A DNA stretch of 64,000 nt, from contig JALQPE010000064.1 of assembly GCA_030407315.1 (NCBI GenBank), forward strand, positions 43,451 through 107,450. The letters run 5' to 3'. Below are positions 52,359 through 62,859 of this stretch, piece after piece; the first letter of the stretch is position 1; each line of letters begins with the position of its first letter. Below the pieces are notes generated by a model. It was given only the letters and a program-made list of their open reading frames with translations. It did not search any database and had not been told where the DNA came from. A program made the position numbers and the translations under genes. The stretch comes from Asparagopsis taxiformis. Lineage: Eukaryota; Rhodophyta; Florideophyceae; Bonnemaisoniales; Bonnemaisoniaceae.

Positions 52359-54284
52359 ATGCCTCGTAACCCTACAGCGGGACCCTCTAGTGAGGACATA
52401 GCGCCTGCCAGCGACTTATCCGATTCGGATCTGATCGCCGAAGAAGGCGTGGTGATTAACACCCTGCAAGACCGAGCCGACCGAATCTTCAACGAACGGT
52501 TGGAAGAGTTCAAGGCTGAATTCAGCACCGTCGTCGAGAAGACTGTTCAAGACCGCAGGGCGGAAATCGTAGACGCTACGGTCGAAACCGTCATGGAACT
52601 GGTCGAGCCAAAGCTGATGGCCGCCAGCCGAGAAGCCACCCAAGATCGGGACGCCGAGTTCCTAGCGGAAACCTGGAATCAGGTCAAAGCCGAATTCGCT
52701 AAACGCGTATCCCTTTTGGAAACTCGTCTGGAGGAGCTTTCGATTCACGGCTTTAGTGCCAGTCCATTAGGACAACAGGAGTTTCCTGCTCGCCGCATCC
52801 GATCGGCTGACTTCCCTGACCCTACATCCGGTAGGGAGGAAGAAGAAGATCCCCGATTGGATCAAGTCGCAGAAGCAACCCGACACCTGTCGGACCGTGT
52901 CGACGCCCTCGCCGAATCACTATCCCAAACAGGGAATATCTCTCGCACGAGACAGCACACTCGTGCCACCGGATCTGCACCGGAAAATCCCTCGTGGGAT
53001 GATGAAGAAGGACCTCTTGAGGAAGGCTTAGTGCCTTTGAAGGCCCGCGAACCCGCGTTCGACCTAGTGGTCTCCTATCGGTACTACCGACTCAAGAACA
53101 AGTCCCTAACGACTGATACCCCAACGGGTAAATCAAGAAGCTTGTATAAGCTAACGGAGAAGATCCGTAATTTCAACGCGTCATTCACGCCGTTCGATGG
53201 TACGGAACCCATCGATATCCTCCGGTTCCTCGCGGAATTTCAAGATGCATGTGATTCATGCGGAGTCTCGGAGGGAGAAGCTACCAAGTTACTCAAGTAT
53301 TTCCTGGAAGGAGAACCTCAACGGTTTATCGCCGCTGAGGCGCGAAAGCGCAAGCTTCTCAACCACCTGCACCAGCTGATCACTTGGCCTCAAGCCGTTA
53401 ACGCCCTTCTGGCTCGCTACGCGACGGACAATGTCCTAGCGGACGCATATGACGCAGTAACGCGTATACGGCAAGGGCCGGATGAAGACGAAGCTGCATA
53501 CGCAGACAGACTGCAGGACGCTGCACTCCTGTGTGCGAACGTCTTCTCGGAAAGAGACTTGGTCAACTACTACCTCAAGGGCCTACGCCCAGAGGTTAAA
53601 CATACCGTCAAGGTGACCATAGGCCGCAGTGGCGGAGAAGATTTTCTTGCTGTCCGTAACCTTGCTAAAGGACTCAGGGACTCTTTAAGAGCTTCGCTAC
53701 CCGCAAAGCCGAAGGCTTACCCTACTCGGGAAATCGCGGATCGTAAACGCAAAGCGTTGCTCGCTACCGTACCCGGAGAACCGGCCGTGATACCGCGGAC
53801 CCCGCCGCCGACCTTACCTTCCCCTACCGGGAACCCAATGGGCGCGCCAATGCAGGCCCCTACCCTAACGGGAGAACATCTTAAACTCGCTGAGAGTATG
53901 ATCCCCGAAGGGGCTGTTACTTGGAGATGCTCTGGCTGTCGCCAACCGGGGCATGTGTTATACACTTGTCCTTACCTACCACCCTCAGTGGGAACTTACT
54001 TCGCCTTTGCGAACTACGCTTACCAGCAAGAACCGGAGCAGGTTATGCGCCGCCAACAGCGCCAGTCCAATCGGTTCAACCGAAAAAGGGATTACCCTAA
54101 AGCCGTGCTCCAACGGTCAAACCCTCCAACACGCATGGTTGCGTTCGCCGATGACGAAAATCATCCCAAATTGGGCCCTCTGAGGCGAGACGTTTTAGAA
54201 CGTAACGGATCTTCCGTAACGGCTCAAGACGTTGCCGACGCCTTGGAAACCTCCGACGACTCCGACACGTCGTCGGAAAACTAA
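52359..54284 (+). CDS. Ty3-C Gag (641 aa)
   Basis: The ATG at 52359 is the first in the leader after the primer-binding site. An acidic N-terminus and coiled-coil part (to about residue 190) precede the capsid-like domain (about 270-440: TPFDGTEPIDILRFLAEF, GVSEGEATKLLKYFL, AAYADRLQDAALLCANVF, YLKGLRPEVKHTV). A CCHC zinc knuckle CSGCRQPGHVLYTC at about 527-540 has the C-x2-C-x4-H-x4-C spacing and binds the genomic RNA. Gag forms the particle. The frame ends in TAATG, so the stop overlaps the ATG of the next frame (-1), which suggests stop-start reinitiation or frameshifting. Confidence 0.9.
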   Translation: MPRNPTAGPSSEDIAPASDLSDSDLIAEEGVVINTLQDRADRIFNERLEEFKAEFSTVVEKTVQDRRAEIVDATVETVMELVEPKLMAASREATQDRDAEFLAETWNQVKAEFAKRVSLLETRLEELSIHGFSASPLGQQEFPARRIRSADFPDPTSGREEEEDPRLDQVAEATRHLSDRVDALAESLSQTGNISRTRQHTRATGSAPENPSWDDEEGPLEEGLVPLKAREPAFDLVVSYRYYRLKNKSLTTDTPTGKSRSLYKLTEKIRNFNASFTPFDGTEPIDILRFLAEFQDACDSCGVSEGEATKLLKYFLEGEPQRFIAAEARKRKLLNHLHQLITWPQAVNALLARYATDNVLADAYDAVTRIRQGPDEDEAAYADRLQDAALLCANVFSERDLVNYYLKGLRPEVKHTVKVTIGRSGGEDFLAVRNLAKGLRDSLRASLPAKPKAYPTREIADRKRKALLATVPGEPAVIPRTPPPTLPSPTGNPMGAPMQAPTLTGEHLKLAESMIPEGAVTWRCSGCRQPGHVLYTCPYLPPSVGTYFAFANYAYQQEPEQVMRRQQRQSNRFNRKRDYPKAVLQRSNPPTRMVAFADDENHPKLGPLRRDVLERNGSSVTAQDVADALETSDDSDTSSEN

Positions 54285-55344
54285 TGACGGGGAGTGAGGT
54301 GTCGCACTCCCGTCAGGAGGTGGAGCGATTACGCTACTCGGTGGACATCTCACCAGAACCACCTCCGCAGGAAAAGGCTGCAACTCCCTCTAGGGACCAA
54401 AGTCTTTCCCAGACACCAACCCCTTCGGGTTCCCCCACAGGGACTCGAACCTCAAGGCCGAAAGCCTCATGCCTGCTTAAGGCCGCCCATTACGTAGTAA
54501 TGGGTTCCATCGGACTCGATCCGTCAATTCTCACGCCTATGCGTATGGTATGGACACCGGGTCCGGACCATCGGTCATCCATGAAAGGAGCTTACCCCAC
54601 AATTGGGAACAATTCCAAGTCCCTACGGGGAAAGTTCCGCAACTGGCCGATGCTAACGGCAATCCTCTTCGGATAAAAGGCAAGATAAAACTGTCCTTAC
54701 AGTTAGGCCATAAGTCCTTTGAGGAAGAATTCTTCGTCGCGCCTAAGTTGGCCGTACCCCTCATCTTGGGAACTGGGGCAATGAATACCCACGTAGACGC
54801 AATTAGGTGCCGGGCCCAACGAATTGATATTCACGACGGCGGGTCGATAGCTATCCTAGTGATGTCGCCTACGCGTAAAACATCCCCCACCCTTTCGTGC
54901 TACGTGGATGCCTCAAGACCCTCTAATGGGATTAACTTAGACCGCCAGCCTCATGGCATTCGATTGTCACAAAGTGTGAATGTTTCTCCGCGGAGTCAAG
55001 TAACAACTACTGTTGTATGCGCCGGTGGCGGCTTGAGTATACTCTCTCCGAGAGATCGGATCCTTCACCGACATCGTGTCTCTATCCCGAATGGGGTTGC
55101 GGAAGTCATCCCGCGACAGGAATTCCTGACTATCTTAACTAACTTCGGTACATCCGACAAGTACCTCCCTAAAGGGACAATTATAGGCTATGCCCTTCGG
55201 GCACCCGAACGGCCAATGCGCCCTATGGCTCTCAGCCGTTCTACCCCTTCCTCCCAAGAGGCCTCCACTATGGTGACTACTCTCCATCAGGAGCAAAAGG
55301 CGAGGTCACCCAACCATCAAACTGGAAGCAAGAAGTCTCTCTAG
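54284..55344 (+). CDS. Ty3-C linker and protease, in two successive -1 frames
   Basis: A Pro/Ser-rich linker starts at the overlapping ATG (54284) in the -1 frame relative to Gag. It runs to a protease-leading stretch (KAAHYVVMGSIGLD). The protease active site MDTGSGPSVI (54550-54579) and the rest of the retropepsin fold (FVAPKLAVPLILGTGAM) are in the next -1 frame, which ends at 55344. D-T-G-S is the aspartic protease signature; the enzyme cuts the polyprotein. The sequence reads naturally if the frame changes just before MDTGSG. Confidence 0.8.
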
Positions 55345-55364
55345 ACCACCTTGGTCAAATCCCG

Positions 55365-56870
55365 TTGAGGGAACGCATCCTTAGCATGCTATCTCGACAC
55401 GAGTCTATGTGGGATGGATCCCTAGGGGACATCCGCGCTACGGAACACCGAATCGACATAGTCGAAGGGAGCAAGCCTAGACGGCAACAACCCTACCGGA
55501 TGGGACCCGCTCGCCGAGAGATTGCCCGTAAGGAAATAACCAGCATGCTGGAAAAAGGAGTGATCGAACCGTCGACCTCCGAATGGGCTAGCCCAGTGGT
55601 TCTTGTCCCGAAGAAGGATGGTAAATTACGCTTTTGCGTCGACTATAGGGGTCTTAACGACATCACTGTCAATGATGTGTACCCCCTTCCACGAATGGAT
55701 GATTGCATTGACTCCCTCGGAGATGCTCAAGTATTCACCACATTGGATTGTAATTCTGGCTATTGGCAGATCCCTGTTGCACAGGACGACCGTGACAAAA
55801 CGGCATTCACCTCCCACTTGGGGACATATCGCTTCAAGCGTTTGCCTTTTGGCTTGAAGAATGCTCCGGCAACGTTTCAGCGTGCCATCGACATTATTCT
55901 TAGCAGCGTTCGCTGGCAGACCTGTCTGATTTACTTAGACGATGTGATCGTATTCTCTCGGGACGAGGCCGAACATCTCCACCATGTGGACCAAGTACTC
56001 TCCCTCCTACGGGAAGCAGGTGTCACCCTGAAGTTGACAAAGTGTCATTTCTTCGAAAAGAAGGTTGATTACCTGGGACATGTCGTGATGCCAGGAAAGC
56101 TAGCTGTTGCACAGAACGCCACTTCGGCTATCGCTGACGCGATCTTTCCGCAAACGCCTACGCAAATGCGATCCTTCCTCGGAAGCTGTGGCGTCTTTCG
56201 ACGATTCATCAAAGGGTATGCCGCAATTGCGCACCCCTTGAACGAAATGCTGACCAAAGACAGCCTCCCTAAATTCGGGAAAGAACCTCCTACCGAGGAC
56301 CAACGCCGCGCGTTCAACGCTCTCAAGGAGGTCATGACCAAGCCGCCGATACTGGCTCTACCCAAGTTGGGTCAACCCTACACCGTAGACACGGACGCTT
56401 CCGCATACCAAATAGGATGCGCTCTGCTTCAGCAGCAAGGGGAAGAGAACGATCTCAAGCCAATTGGCTATTGGTCGCGGTCCTTGACTAAACCTGAAAG
56501 AGGTTACTCCCCTACGGAGCGTGAATGTCTAGCCGTCGTATGGGCTGTCACTATCCTACGTCCATACTTGGAGCAAACAAAGTTTGTAGTCCGGACGGAC
56601 CATAACGCGCTGCGTTGGCTCATGAATATCAATGACCCTTCAGGGAGACTCTGCCGCTGGCGCCTCCGACTTGCGGAATTTGACTATCAAATAGTCTACC
56701 GACCCGGTCGGGTTCACCAACTACCAGACGCCCTTTCGCGTGTTGAAACTAACGGCGAAACGCCCGTCATATTGACGATGAAATACCAACTCTGTTGGCC
56801 ACGCACGCACCGCAAGGTGAAACATCCTTGGATGATGACACTGATGTTTGGTTCTACGACCTTTCTCTAG
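55365..56870 (+). CDS. Ty3-C reverse transcriptase and RNase H
   Basis: The frame is open from before 55265 (QEVSLDHLGQIPL reads naturally), overlaps the protease frame and is -1 to it. RT motifs by residue from the ATG at 55365: LVPKKDGKLRFCVDYRGLN (80-98), FTTLDCNSGYWQIP (124-137), RLPFGLKNAPATFQ (159-172) and IYLDDVIVFS (189-198). Connection: DYLGHV and FLGSCGVFRRFIKG. RNase H: VDTDAS (341-346), ERECLAVVWA (386-395) and VRTDHNALRWL (409-419). All metal ligands are present. The enzyme copies the RNA genome into DNA. The last 30 or so codons before the stop are out of frame, as integrase continues in -1. Confidence 0.92.
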   Translation: MRERILSMLSRHESMWDGSLGDIRATEHRIDIVEGSKPRRQQPYRMGPARREIARKEITSMLEKGVIEPSTSEWASPVVLVPKKDGKLRFCVDYRGLNDITVNDVYPLPRMDDCIDSLGDAQVFTTLDCNSGYWQIPVAQDDRDKTAFTSHLGTYRFKRLPFGLKNAPATFQRAIDIILSSVRWQTCLIYLDDVIVFSRDEAEHLHHVDQVLSLLREAGVTLKLTKCHFFEKKVDYLGHVVMPGKLAVAQNATSAIADAIFPQTPTQMRSFLGSCGVFRRFIKGYAAIAHPLNEMLTKDSLPKFGKEPPTEDQRRAFNALKEVMTKPPILALPKLGQPYTVDTDASAYQIGCALLQQQGEENDLKPIGYWSRSLTKPERGYSPTERECLAVVWAVTILRPYLEQTKFVVRTDHNALRWLMNINDPSGRLCRWRLRLAEFDYQIVYRPGRVHQLPDALSRVETNGETPVILTMKYQLCWPRTHRKVKHPWMMTLMFGSTTFL

Positions 56871-59002
56871 CACGAGACCACGCCAAGGAGGCGCCTAATC
56901 GCAACGGTACACCCGTCTTGACAACTCATCCGCAAACGGAAAACTACTGCCCGATAACTCTCCAAGAGTGGCTCGAAGAGCAAAGAACAGACGACTTCTG
57001 TCAACAGGCCCTGGCCTCGCAGAAATCTGACTCTCTCTTCTTCGAAGACGAAGACGGTGTCCTTTGTAGGAAGTCCAAATTGGACGGGTTATCCCAGATT
57101 GTGGTACCCAAAGCCTTACGGCAACGTCTATTGACGATGTGCCACCACGGCATATTGGCAGGACATCCTGGTCAGAATCGCATGTACGACACGATGAGCC
57201 TATCGTACTACTGGCCTGCAATGGCTGCGGATATAACCGGAACGGTTGAACGCTGTTCAGCGTGTGCGAGAAACCGATTACGGTTGCGCAAACATGCGAG
57301 TACCCTCCAGCTGTTCCCAGCTACCACACCATTGGATGACGTTGCAATTGACCTCCTCGGTCCTCTACCCCGTACCAAGAAAGGTAACGTGCACCTACTG
57401 GTGATTTCGTGTCGCTTTACCAAGCTAACCCAGGTGGTTCCGCTGCGAAGCATTACGGCTTACCATGTGGCAGTAGCCTTTTGTACACATTGGGTGTTTA
57501 AGTATGGTCCCCCACGGACATTACTATCCGATAACGGTCCGCAATTTGCGTCGAAGTTCTTCCAGGCTGTCTGCCTCCAGTTAGGAACGAAGAACGTCTT
57601 CACGACGGCTTACCATCCCCAGACAAATGGGCAAGTCGAACGGTATAACCGTACTCTATTGAGCATGCTACGTAATTACGTCAATGATAACCAGGACGAC
57701 TGGGACGTCTACGCATCAGCGTTAACCTATGCGTACAACACGCACGTGCATCGCACAACGGGAACTACACCCTTCGACCTCATCCTAAGCCGACCTCCAC
57801 CGCCATATGCGACACACCATTCGGTGAAAAGGAGGGCAACGCCAGACGCGTTCACGAAGCAAGACTTCTTACGCCGTATTACGGATACCATTGATATGGC
57901 AGGTAAACGCCTTCACAGCGCGCAAGCACGCTACAAGCGTAACTTCGACCGGTCAATCCGGAAGTCTAAACGACTCATCACTACCGATGATTACGTTTAT
58001 CTGGATAATCCAGAAGTCCGTGAACGGAACAAGCTAACTCCAATAGCTCAAGGTCCCTATAGGGTTATCCGTGCCGGACGGCGAACGGTTTACATCGACC
58101 GCGATGGTATCACCGAAAAGGTTAGTCTCGATAGAGTTGCACTCGCTCCGCGACCAACCGAGGAACCAACCTTGCCACCTAGGCCACAGTCCGTTAACGC
58201 ACAAGCGTCACCATCAGGTGCAGACGCCCTCGCGCCGAATACACAACCACGCCAGCCGCCGGGCGACGGCCAACAATACGCGCCAAACGAATCACCTTCA
58301 CCAACTCCTAATCAGGAATACCCCTTCAGGGATCAACCATCGTCTCCACGACAACCTACAATTAGGATAACACCTGAAGGTAGTGGTTTGGGACAAACCA
58401 CCCTTCAGGAGGGGGCCCCCGACGCTGTGCGCGTAAGCAAAAATTTTGCAACTCCCTCTCGGGATCAACCTTGTAGTCTTTCACCCTTCGGTAACTCACC
58501 CACAATTGGGAACGACGCACACGACCCAAGTCGTTCACCCACCCAGCCGGTAACTACCAACCGCAATCGCACACAATTGCGAAGAAGTCAACAAAGACGC
58601 CATGACAACTCTGCCAATGCAGACCAAGACCAAGACGTCAACCCAGACCGGGCTCTTACATCGCACAAGCGAACGTTGCGACAAGACACGACAAATGTCG
58701 ACGCTGCTGAAGCCGCCCGAAGACGTTCAAACCGCACAATTGCGACGAGAGGACAACCATCCAGGTCACGCGTACAGACGCCGAGTTCCCCTCAACGGGA
58801 CGCGAACCCTCCATCGGGAGCCGAACTTCGCATAGCGAACCAAGCAAGTCAAGCACCCGCCCATTTGGCAAAACCCAAACCGGGTCGACAAACTCGCTCA
58901 AGCGCGAAGAAGAAGAGCCACGGCAAACCCCGTAAGGTCTTTGGAAACCCCGGGAACAAGAGAAAGCGCCACAGGGCACGCAGCCGAACTCGGAACGAGT
59001 AG
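56771..59002 (+). CDS. Ty3-C integrase
   Basis: It is open from before 56771 in the -1 frame to RT, with no ATG needed if it is translated by frameshifting. The zinc region HHGILAGHPGQNRMYD...CSACARN has intact His and Cys pairs. The core has D186 (VAIDLLGPLP), D246 (LLSDNGPQF) and E282 (NGQVERYN), numbered from 56795, giving the D-D-35-E spacing. A C-terminal GPF-type region (AQGPYRVIRAGRRTVYID) is followed by about 280 residues of low-complexity Pro/Arg/Gln-rich tail to the TAG at 59000. The enzyme inserts the DNA copy into chromatin. Confidence 0.9.
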   Translation: MDDEIPTLLATHAPQGETSLDDDTDVWFYDLSLARDHAKEAPNRNGTPVLTTHPQTENYCPITLQEWLEEQRTDDFCQQALASQKSDSLFFEDEDGVLCRKSKLDGLSQIVVPKALRQRLLTMCHHGILAGHPGQNRMYDTMSLSYYWPAMAADITGTVERCSACARNRLRLRKHASTLQLFPATTPLDDVAIDLLGPLPRTKKGNVHLLVISCRFTKLTQVVPLRSITAYHVAVAFCTHWVFKYGPPRTLLSDNGPQFASKFFQAVCLQLGTKNVFTTAYHPQTNGQVERYNRTLLSMLRNYVNDNQDDWDVYASALTYAYNTHVHRTTGTTPFDLILSRPPPPYATHHSVKRRATPDAFTKQDFLRRITDTIDMAGKRLHSAQARYKRNFDRSIRKSKRLITTDDYVYLDNPEVRERNKLTPIAQGPYRVIRAGRRTVYIDRDGITEKVSLDRVALAPRPTEEPTLPPRPQSVNAQASPSGADALAPNTQPRQPPGDGQQYAPNESPSPTPNQEYPFRDQPSSPRQPTIRITPEGSGLGQTTLQEGAPDAVRVSKNFATPSRDQPCSLSPFGNSPTIGNDAHDPSRSPTQPVTTNRNRTQLRRSQQRRHDNSANADQDQDVNPDRALTSHKRTLRQDTTNVDAAEAARRRSNRTIATRGQPSRSRVQTPSSPQRDANPPSGAELRIANQASQAPAHLAKPKPGRQTRSSAKKKSHGKPRKVFGNPGNKRKRHRARSRTRNE

Positions 59003-59289
59003 CTCTCCCTGAAGGGACGAAGGAAACCCCAGAGGGAAGTAGCGACGCCGAACGCGCAACCTCAGAGGAGGAATATCCCATCGATGATCTCCTAGATTAC
59101 GTCACTGACGACGACGGGGAACAATGGTTCCTGGTGAAGTGGTATGGCTACCGAAAGCCGACATGGACGCAACGCGCGAACGTCCCCCCTGAATGGGCAT
59201 CAAGGTACTTCCGTCGAAGACAACACCGCGAAGGTGACCGGCAACCACGCCGAGCGCGCACGCGCAAACCCAAGAGAGGGAAGAAGTAG
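58987..59289 (+). CDS. Ty3-C chromodomain, in the next -1 frame
   Basis: The frame overlaps the integrase stop and is -1 to it. EEEYPIDDLLDYVTDDDGE followed by WFLVKWYGYRKPTWTQRANV is a chromodomain with the usual W-F-L-V-K-W core and aromatic residues. A basic tail ends at the TAG 59287-59289. In chromoviruses this domain sits at the integrase C-terminus and guides targeting. Here it is only reachable by a frame change near the stop at 59000. Confidence 0.85.
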   Translation, partial: NSERVALPEGTKETPEGSSDAERATSEEEYPIDDLLDYVTDDDGEQWFLVKWYGYRKPTWTQRANVPPEWASRYFRRRQHREGDRQPRRARTRKPKRGKK

Positions 59290-59596
59290 AGTAACCCCAC
59301 AGGGATAAGAACCTAACAAGGTACCCACTGGGTGGAGCTACCAAACCTCGGAGGGTCAAGCCAAAAAGGGCGCACTTTATCACCGCCAACCGGAGCCACT
59401 GTGGAAATTTAGATTTCAGGAAATGAAAAAAATTGACCAAAAAGGGTTTCAACAAACAAATCCGCACGTCAGCGTGATGATGCATCTTTAATGTACCTCA
59501 GAGGTGCCTCAGGACTACCTGATGAACAATGGCGCAACGCAAAAGCGTGTTCAAACTACCGTTAGAGGTTATTCTCCCAAAGGCAATTGCCAGTCC
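59290..59596. other. Convergent gap between Ty3-C pol and the antisense gene
   Basis: No coding motif. The sense and antisense transcription units would meet here. Confidence 0.5.
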
Positions 59597-62500
59597 TTAG
59601 CGACGATAATGGCTAGAAGGCCGAGGCCGATGAGAGGCAGACGGTGCCGTAGGGGCAGGAGCGCGTACATTCGTCGAAGGACGAGGATGGCGGGGTGCAA
59701 CCCTTGCGAAGGTAGGATTACGACGCAAACCGCGTTGCGGAACTGCACTAGAACCCCGACGACGGGCAGGCACAGGGCCATGCGAAGACGCAACCGCAGA
59801 GGCGGATAACCCAACTGCTGGGATGGACGCGGGAGGCGGAGAAACATCTGGCGACTCAGGCGACCCTAACCGGGCATCAAGACGCGCAAGTAAAGGATTA
59901 CTAGCATCCGCAGCACCCACGGGGGAATGAAGACGAGTACGCACGTTGCGTTCGGGAAGACCCTCATCGGGAGACCTAGCGCGACGACGCGAGTAACCAG
60001 GCTGAACGGCCTCCTCGCCACCCTCTTCGGGAATAACTGCTTGCTGCAGTAGACGCCTGGCGTCCTCCAACTCACCTTCTAATTCCCCAACCCGGGTTCG
60101 CAATTCTGCTGCCTCCAGGCGTGCGGCCTCAACCTCCCTATCCGCTGTGCGGCGACGCTCTCGGGCGATGTTACGCTGTTCGCGTCCTTGCTTATAGCGA
60201 GCAGCTAACGTGATGCACGACAATGCGAGTCCATCCAACGCGGATCTTACGATGTAACGCCCATTGGCAGAGGCAAAAATGGAAGCCACCGTACCATCCC
60301 GAGATCATCGGCCAACCGCCGCACATGCGGAATCGATAGCAATTCGCGACTCGACAATTCCCCACGTAGGATATCAACAGCAGGAGGCTGACGCGTGACT
60401 ACATCATCACCGTTCACGGATGGCTCAGAGCCTTGGTCGGATGTCAGAAGCGCCTCCATGGCGGGACCCACTTGGGATGAAGGGGCAGCTGTAGGCTGAG
60501 GGGTTGGCGCGGTAGGCGCGACGGTCATCGGGACCTGACTTTCGTACAAGTCATCAGCACCACTGGGTGGTAAGGAAGCAACAGGAGCGAAGCTCCGTCC
60601 TGCGTAAGGCGAACGCCCAGCTGGGCCTCCCGCCTCGGCGGCCGTCCACCACGGACGCGGCACAAATGCCTCGCCAACAGGCTGATATTTGTAAGAGTCG
60701 GGGTGACCGTCGGAATACCTGTCAGGCTCCACGCCGTAATACCCATCTTCGGTGAACTCACCATCTCTGCGATAAGGCGGCAGCTCTGCGACTGTACCAT
60801 CTCGATGGTTTAACACGTTAATACGTAACGCCCTCACCGGCAAGTCAACAGTCCTGTAGATAACCACCTTCTCCGGTGCCACTCCCGTGATGTTGGTACT
60901 GACCAATTCCTGCGGATAATCATCACCCCCAAGGGCCACCTTCAGCAACCGACGCACTACCGAACCAGGTAACTCCCGACTATAGGGGACCACGTCCGAC
61001 ACCGGAACCTTCGGGATATCGTACCAAGTACTGCTCACCCTATTGAGGAGTTCCTCCGCCATCACCGGCACAAAGCCCCGCGTCTCGGCGGTACGAGCCA
61101 ACTCGATCCCTATAAGGATATCCCTCTCCAACTCGAGGTACGATCGGAACCTGTCCATTCGCCATTCGGGCGCGTCGCGAAGAGCGGAATTGTGGAAATA
61201 CACCAGCGACGGAGGGTCGGCAACGGGCAAACACATCGGTGGAGATGACTTGCCTTCCCAAGTGGGATCATCCCATAGCGGGTCCAAAGCTTCCCTAGCT
61301 ACCTTCATGGGCCTAGTGGCCGGCTCAGCAGAGCTACCATGACGGTGCGCGAACACGCGATAATCATTCGCCGTCACCTGACGCCCCATCCTTCGGGAAG
61401 TAACCCTAGCGTGCAAACGCATATGATGCTCGTAGCTACCCGTATCGGGACGTGGAGGGTACGCAAACCAGCGTGACCGAACCATCGGTAGATCCGCTAC
61501 GGAGCCTTGGTACGATCCTTCTTGGAACAAGCGACGATTCATACGTTCGACGTAAAGCGCATCTCCGGGATGGAGCAGGAAAGTCCTGTCGCTGCATAGC
61601 GTATGGGGGACACGGAAGTGACGCATAGGGCGACTCGAAGGGAGACGGGCGTAAGCCGACCAACATTCGTTTTGAACCTGATGGTTTTGACCCCGGAGGG
61701 AGCTCATGAGAAGCATATCGCGACGTAACTCGCTTCTCGGGCGATCCGTAAAGTCCCTACGAGGGAGTCGCGCAAACGGGTAGTGTTCCCAAGGAGCGGC
61801 GAGCTCACGCCTGAAAGGCAAGGCTTGCGAGTCGAATACCACCAGTTCATCAGCATTGGCTGGGTAGAATTCTCCCATGGAGCGCCAATTGGCAGTCGGC
61901 TTAGGTGCCCGAGGGGGAGTGTCGTGTGACGGAACAGCTGGTGCTGGAGCAGACGCAACCGCGTAAGGGTCAACTAGGCGGTGCCCGACGGTCTTACGCC
62001 TACAGAGGCATCGGCGGCAGCCGCACCAGACCCACTTCGGGTAACTCTGCCAGTAGAGGCATATGGGTCTAGACCTTCTCGACAGGTTGAGCATTAGCCT
62101 TTTCGGCTGCAGCCTTCTCGGCTTCTGCTCGAGCAGCCTCGCGGCGCAATTCTTCTTCCCTACGCTTTCGAGCGTCCGCCAGTATCTGTTGGTTGCGGCG
62201 GCCATAGTCCTCATAGGGATTCGCTGAAGCGTCATGACCAGAAGAGGTACGAGCCGCCGGGGCGGAAGGACGAGAAGTAATCGGACGCGAACTTGGCGAA
62301 GGCCTGACGTTCGGCTGCCTTGTTGGCCTGGGCGTAGCGCCTCCCTCGGCGACGACTTCTATCACCTCCTCGGTGTCGGCCGGCATGGCTCCCTTGGGGA
62401 CGGGCCGGCGGCCTTCGATGACTCACCTTCGCGTGACGGCGGATTAACCGATGACGGTTTGACACTTGCCACTGGGGTGGAAGGCTTCGGGGAAGCAGGC

Positions 62501-62859
62501 GATTCAGCCGGAACAGAGTCGCGCTCTTGTGCGCTTGCCCTGGTAGGGGGGACCGTCTCTTCGGAACGTGCTTGCGCACTCACAACCTTGCCAGCAGGCG
62601 ACGCTGGATCAGCGGTGCCTTTGGCGGCAGTCGAACGCGTTCGCGTTTGCGATTGAGCCGCGGTGGCTGACGGCACGCGTGGCGCTGAAGTCGACGAAGA
62701 CTTAGCCGGTGTAGGCGGAACCCCGGTGCGGGAGGAGGAAGCCTGGTGGCGCGTCGTGGGACGGCGAACGCTGGAGCGTGTGGTAGGACGGTTGGGCGAA
62801 CCCATATTGTCTCCTTCCTCTTCAGAGGATTCGAATTGAATCGGAGCACGAGGGGTCAT
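59597..62859 (-). CDS. Antisense gene of Ty3-C (about 1,090 aa over several frames), function unknown
   Basis: It starts at the ATG at 62859 (MTPRAPIQFESSEEEGDN) and runs opposite to gag-pol. Part 1 (to about 62385) is disordered Ser/Pro/Thr-rich. Part 2 (62386-62069) begins DTEEVIEVV and has a charged helix (ARKRREEELRREAARAEAEK). A short middle frame (about 62080-61985) reads LDPYASTGRVTRSGSG. Part 3 (to 60247) is a globular region of about 570 residues with FRVPHTLCSDRTFLL, DILIGIELA (about 61122-61096), EELLNRVSSTWYD and VPVSDVV. Part 4 (to 59597) is a coiled coil (EAARLEAAELRTRVGELEGE) with a basic tail. Each step is -1. No plus-strand gene covers this region. Proteins from Ty3-A and Ty3-B share the central block. 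Confidence 0.7.
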
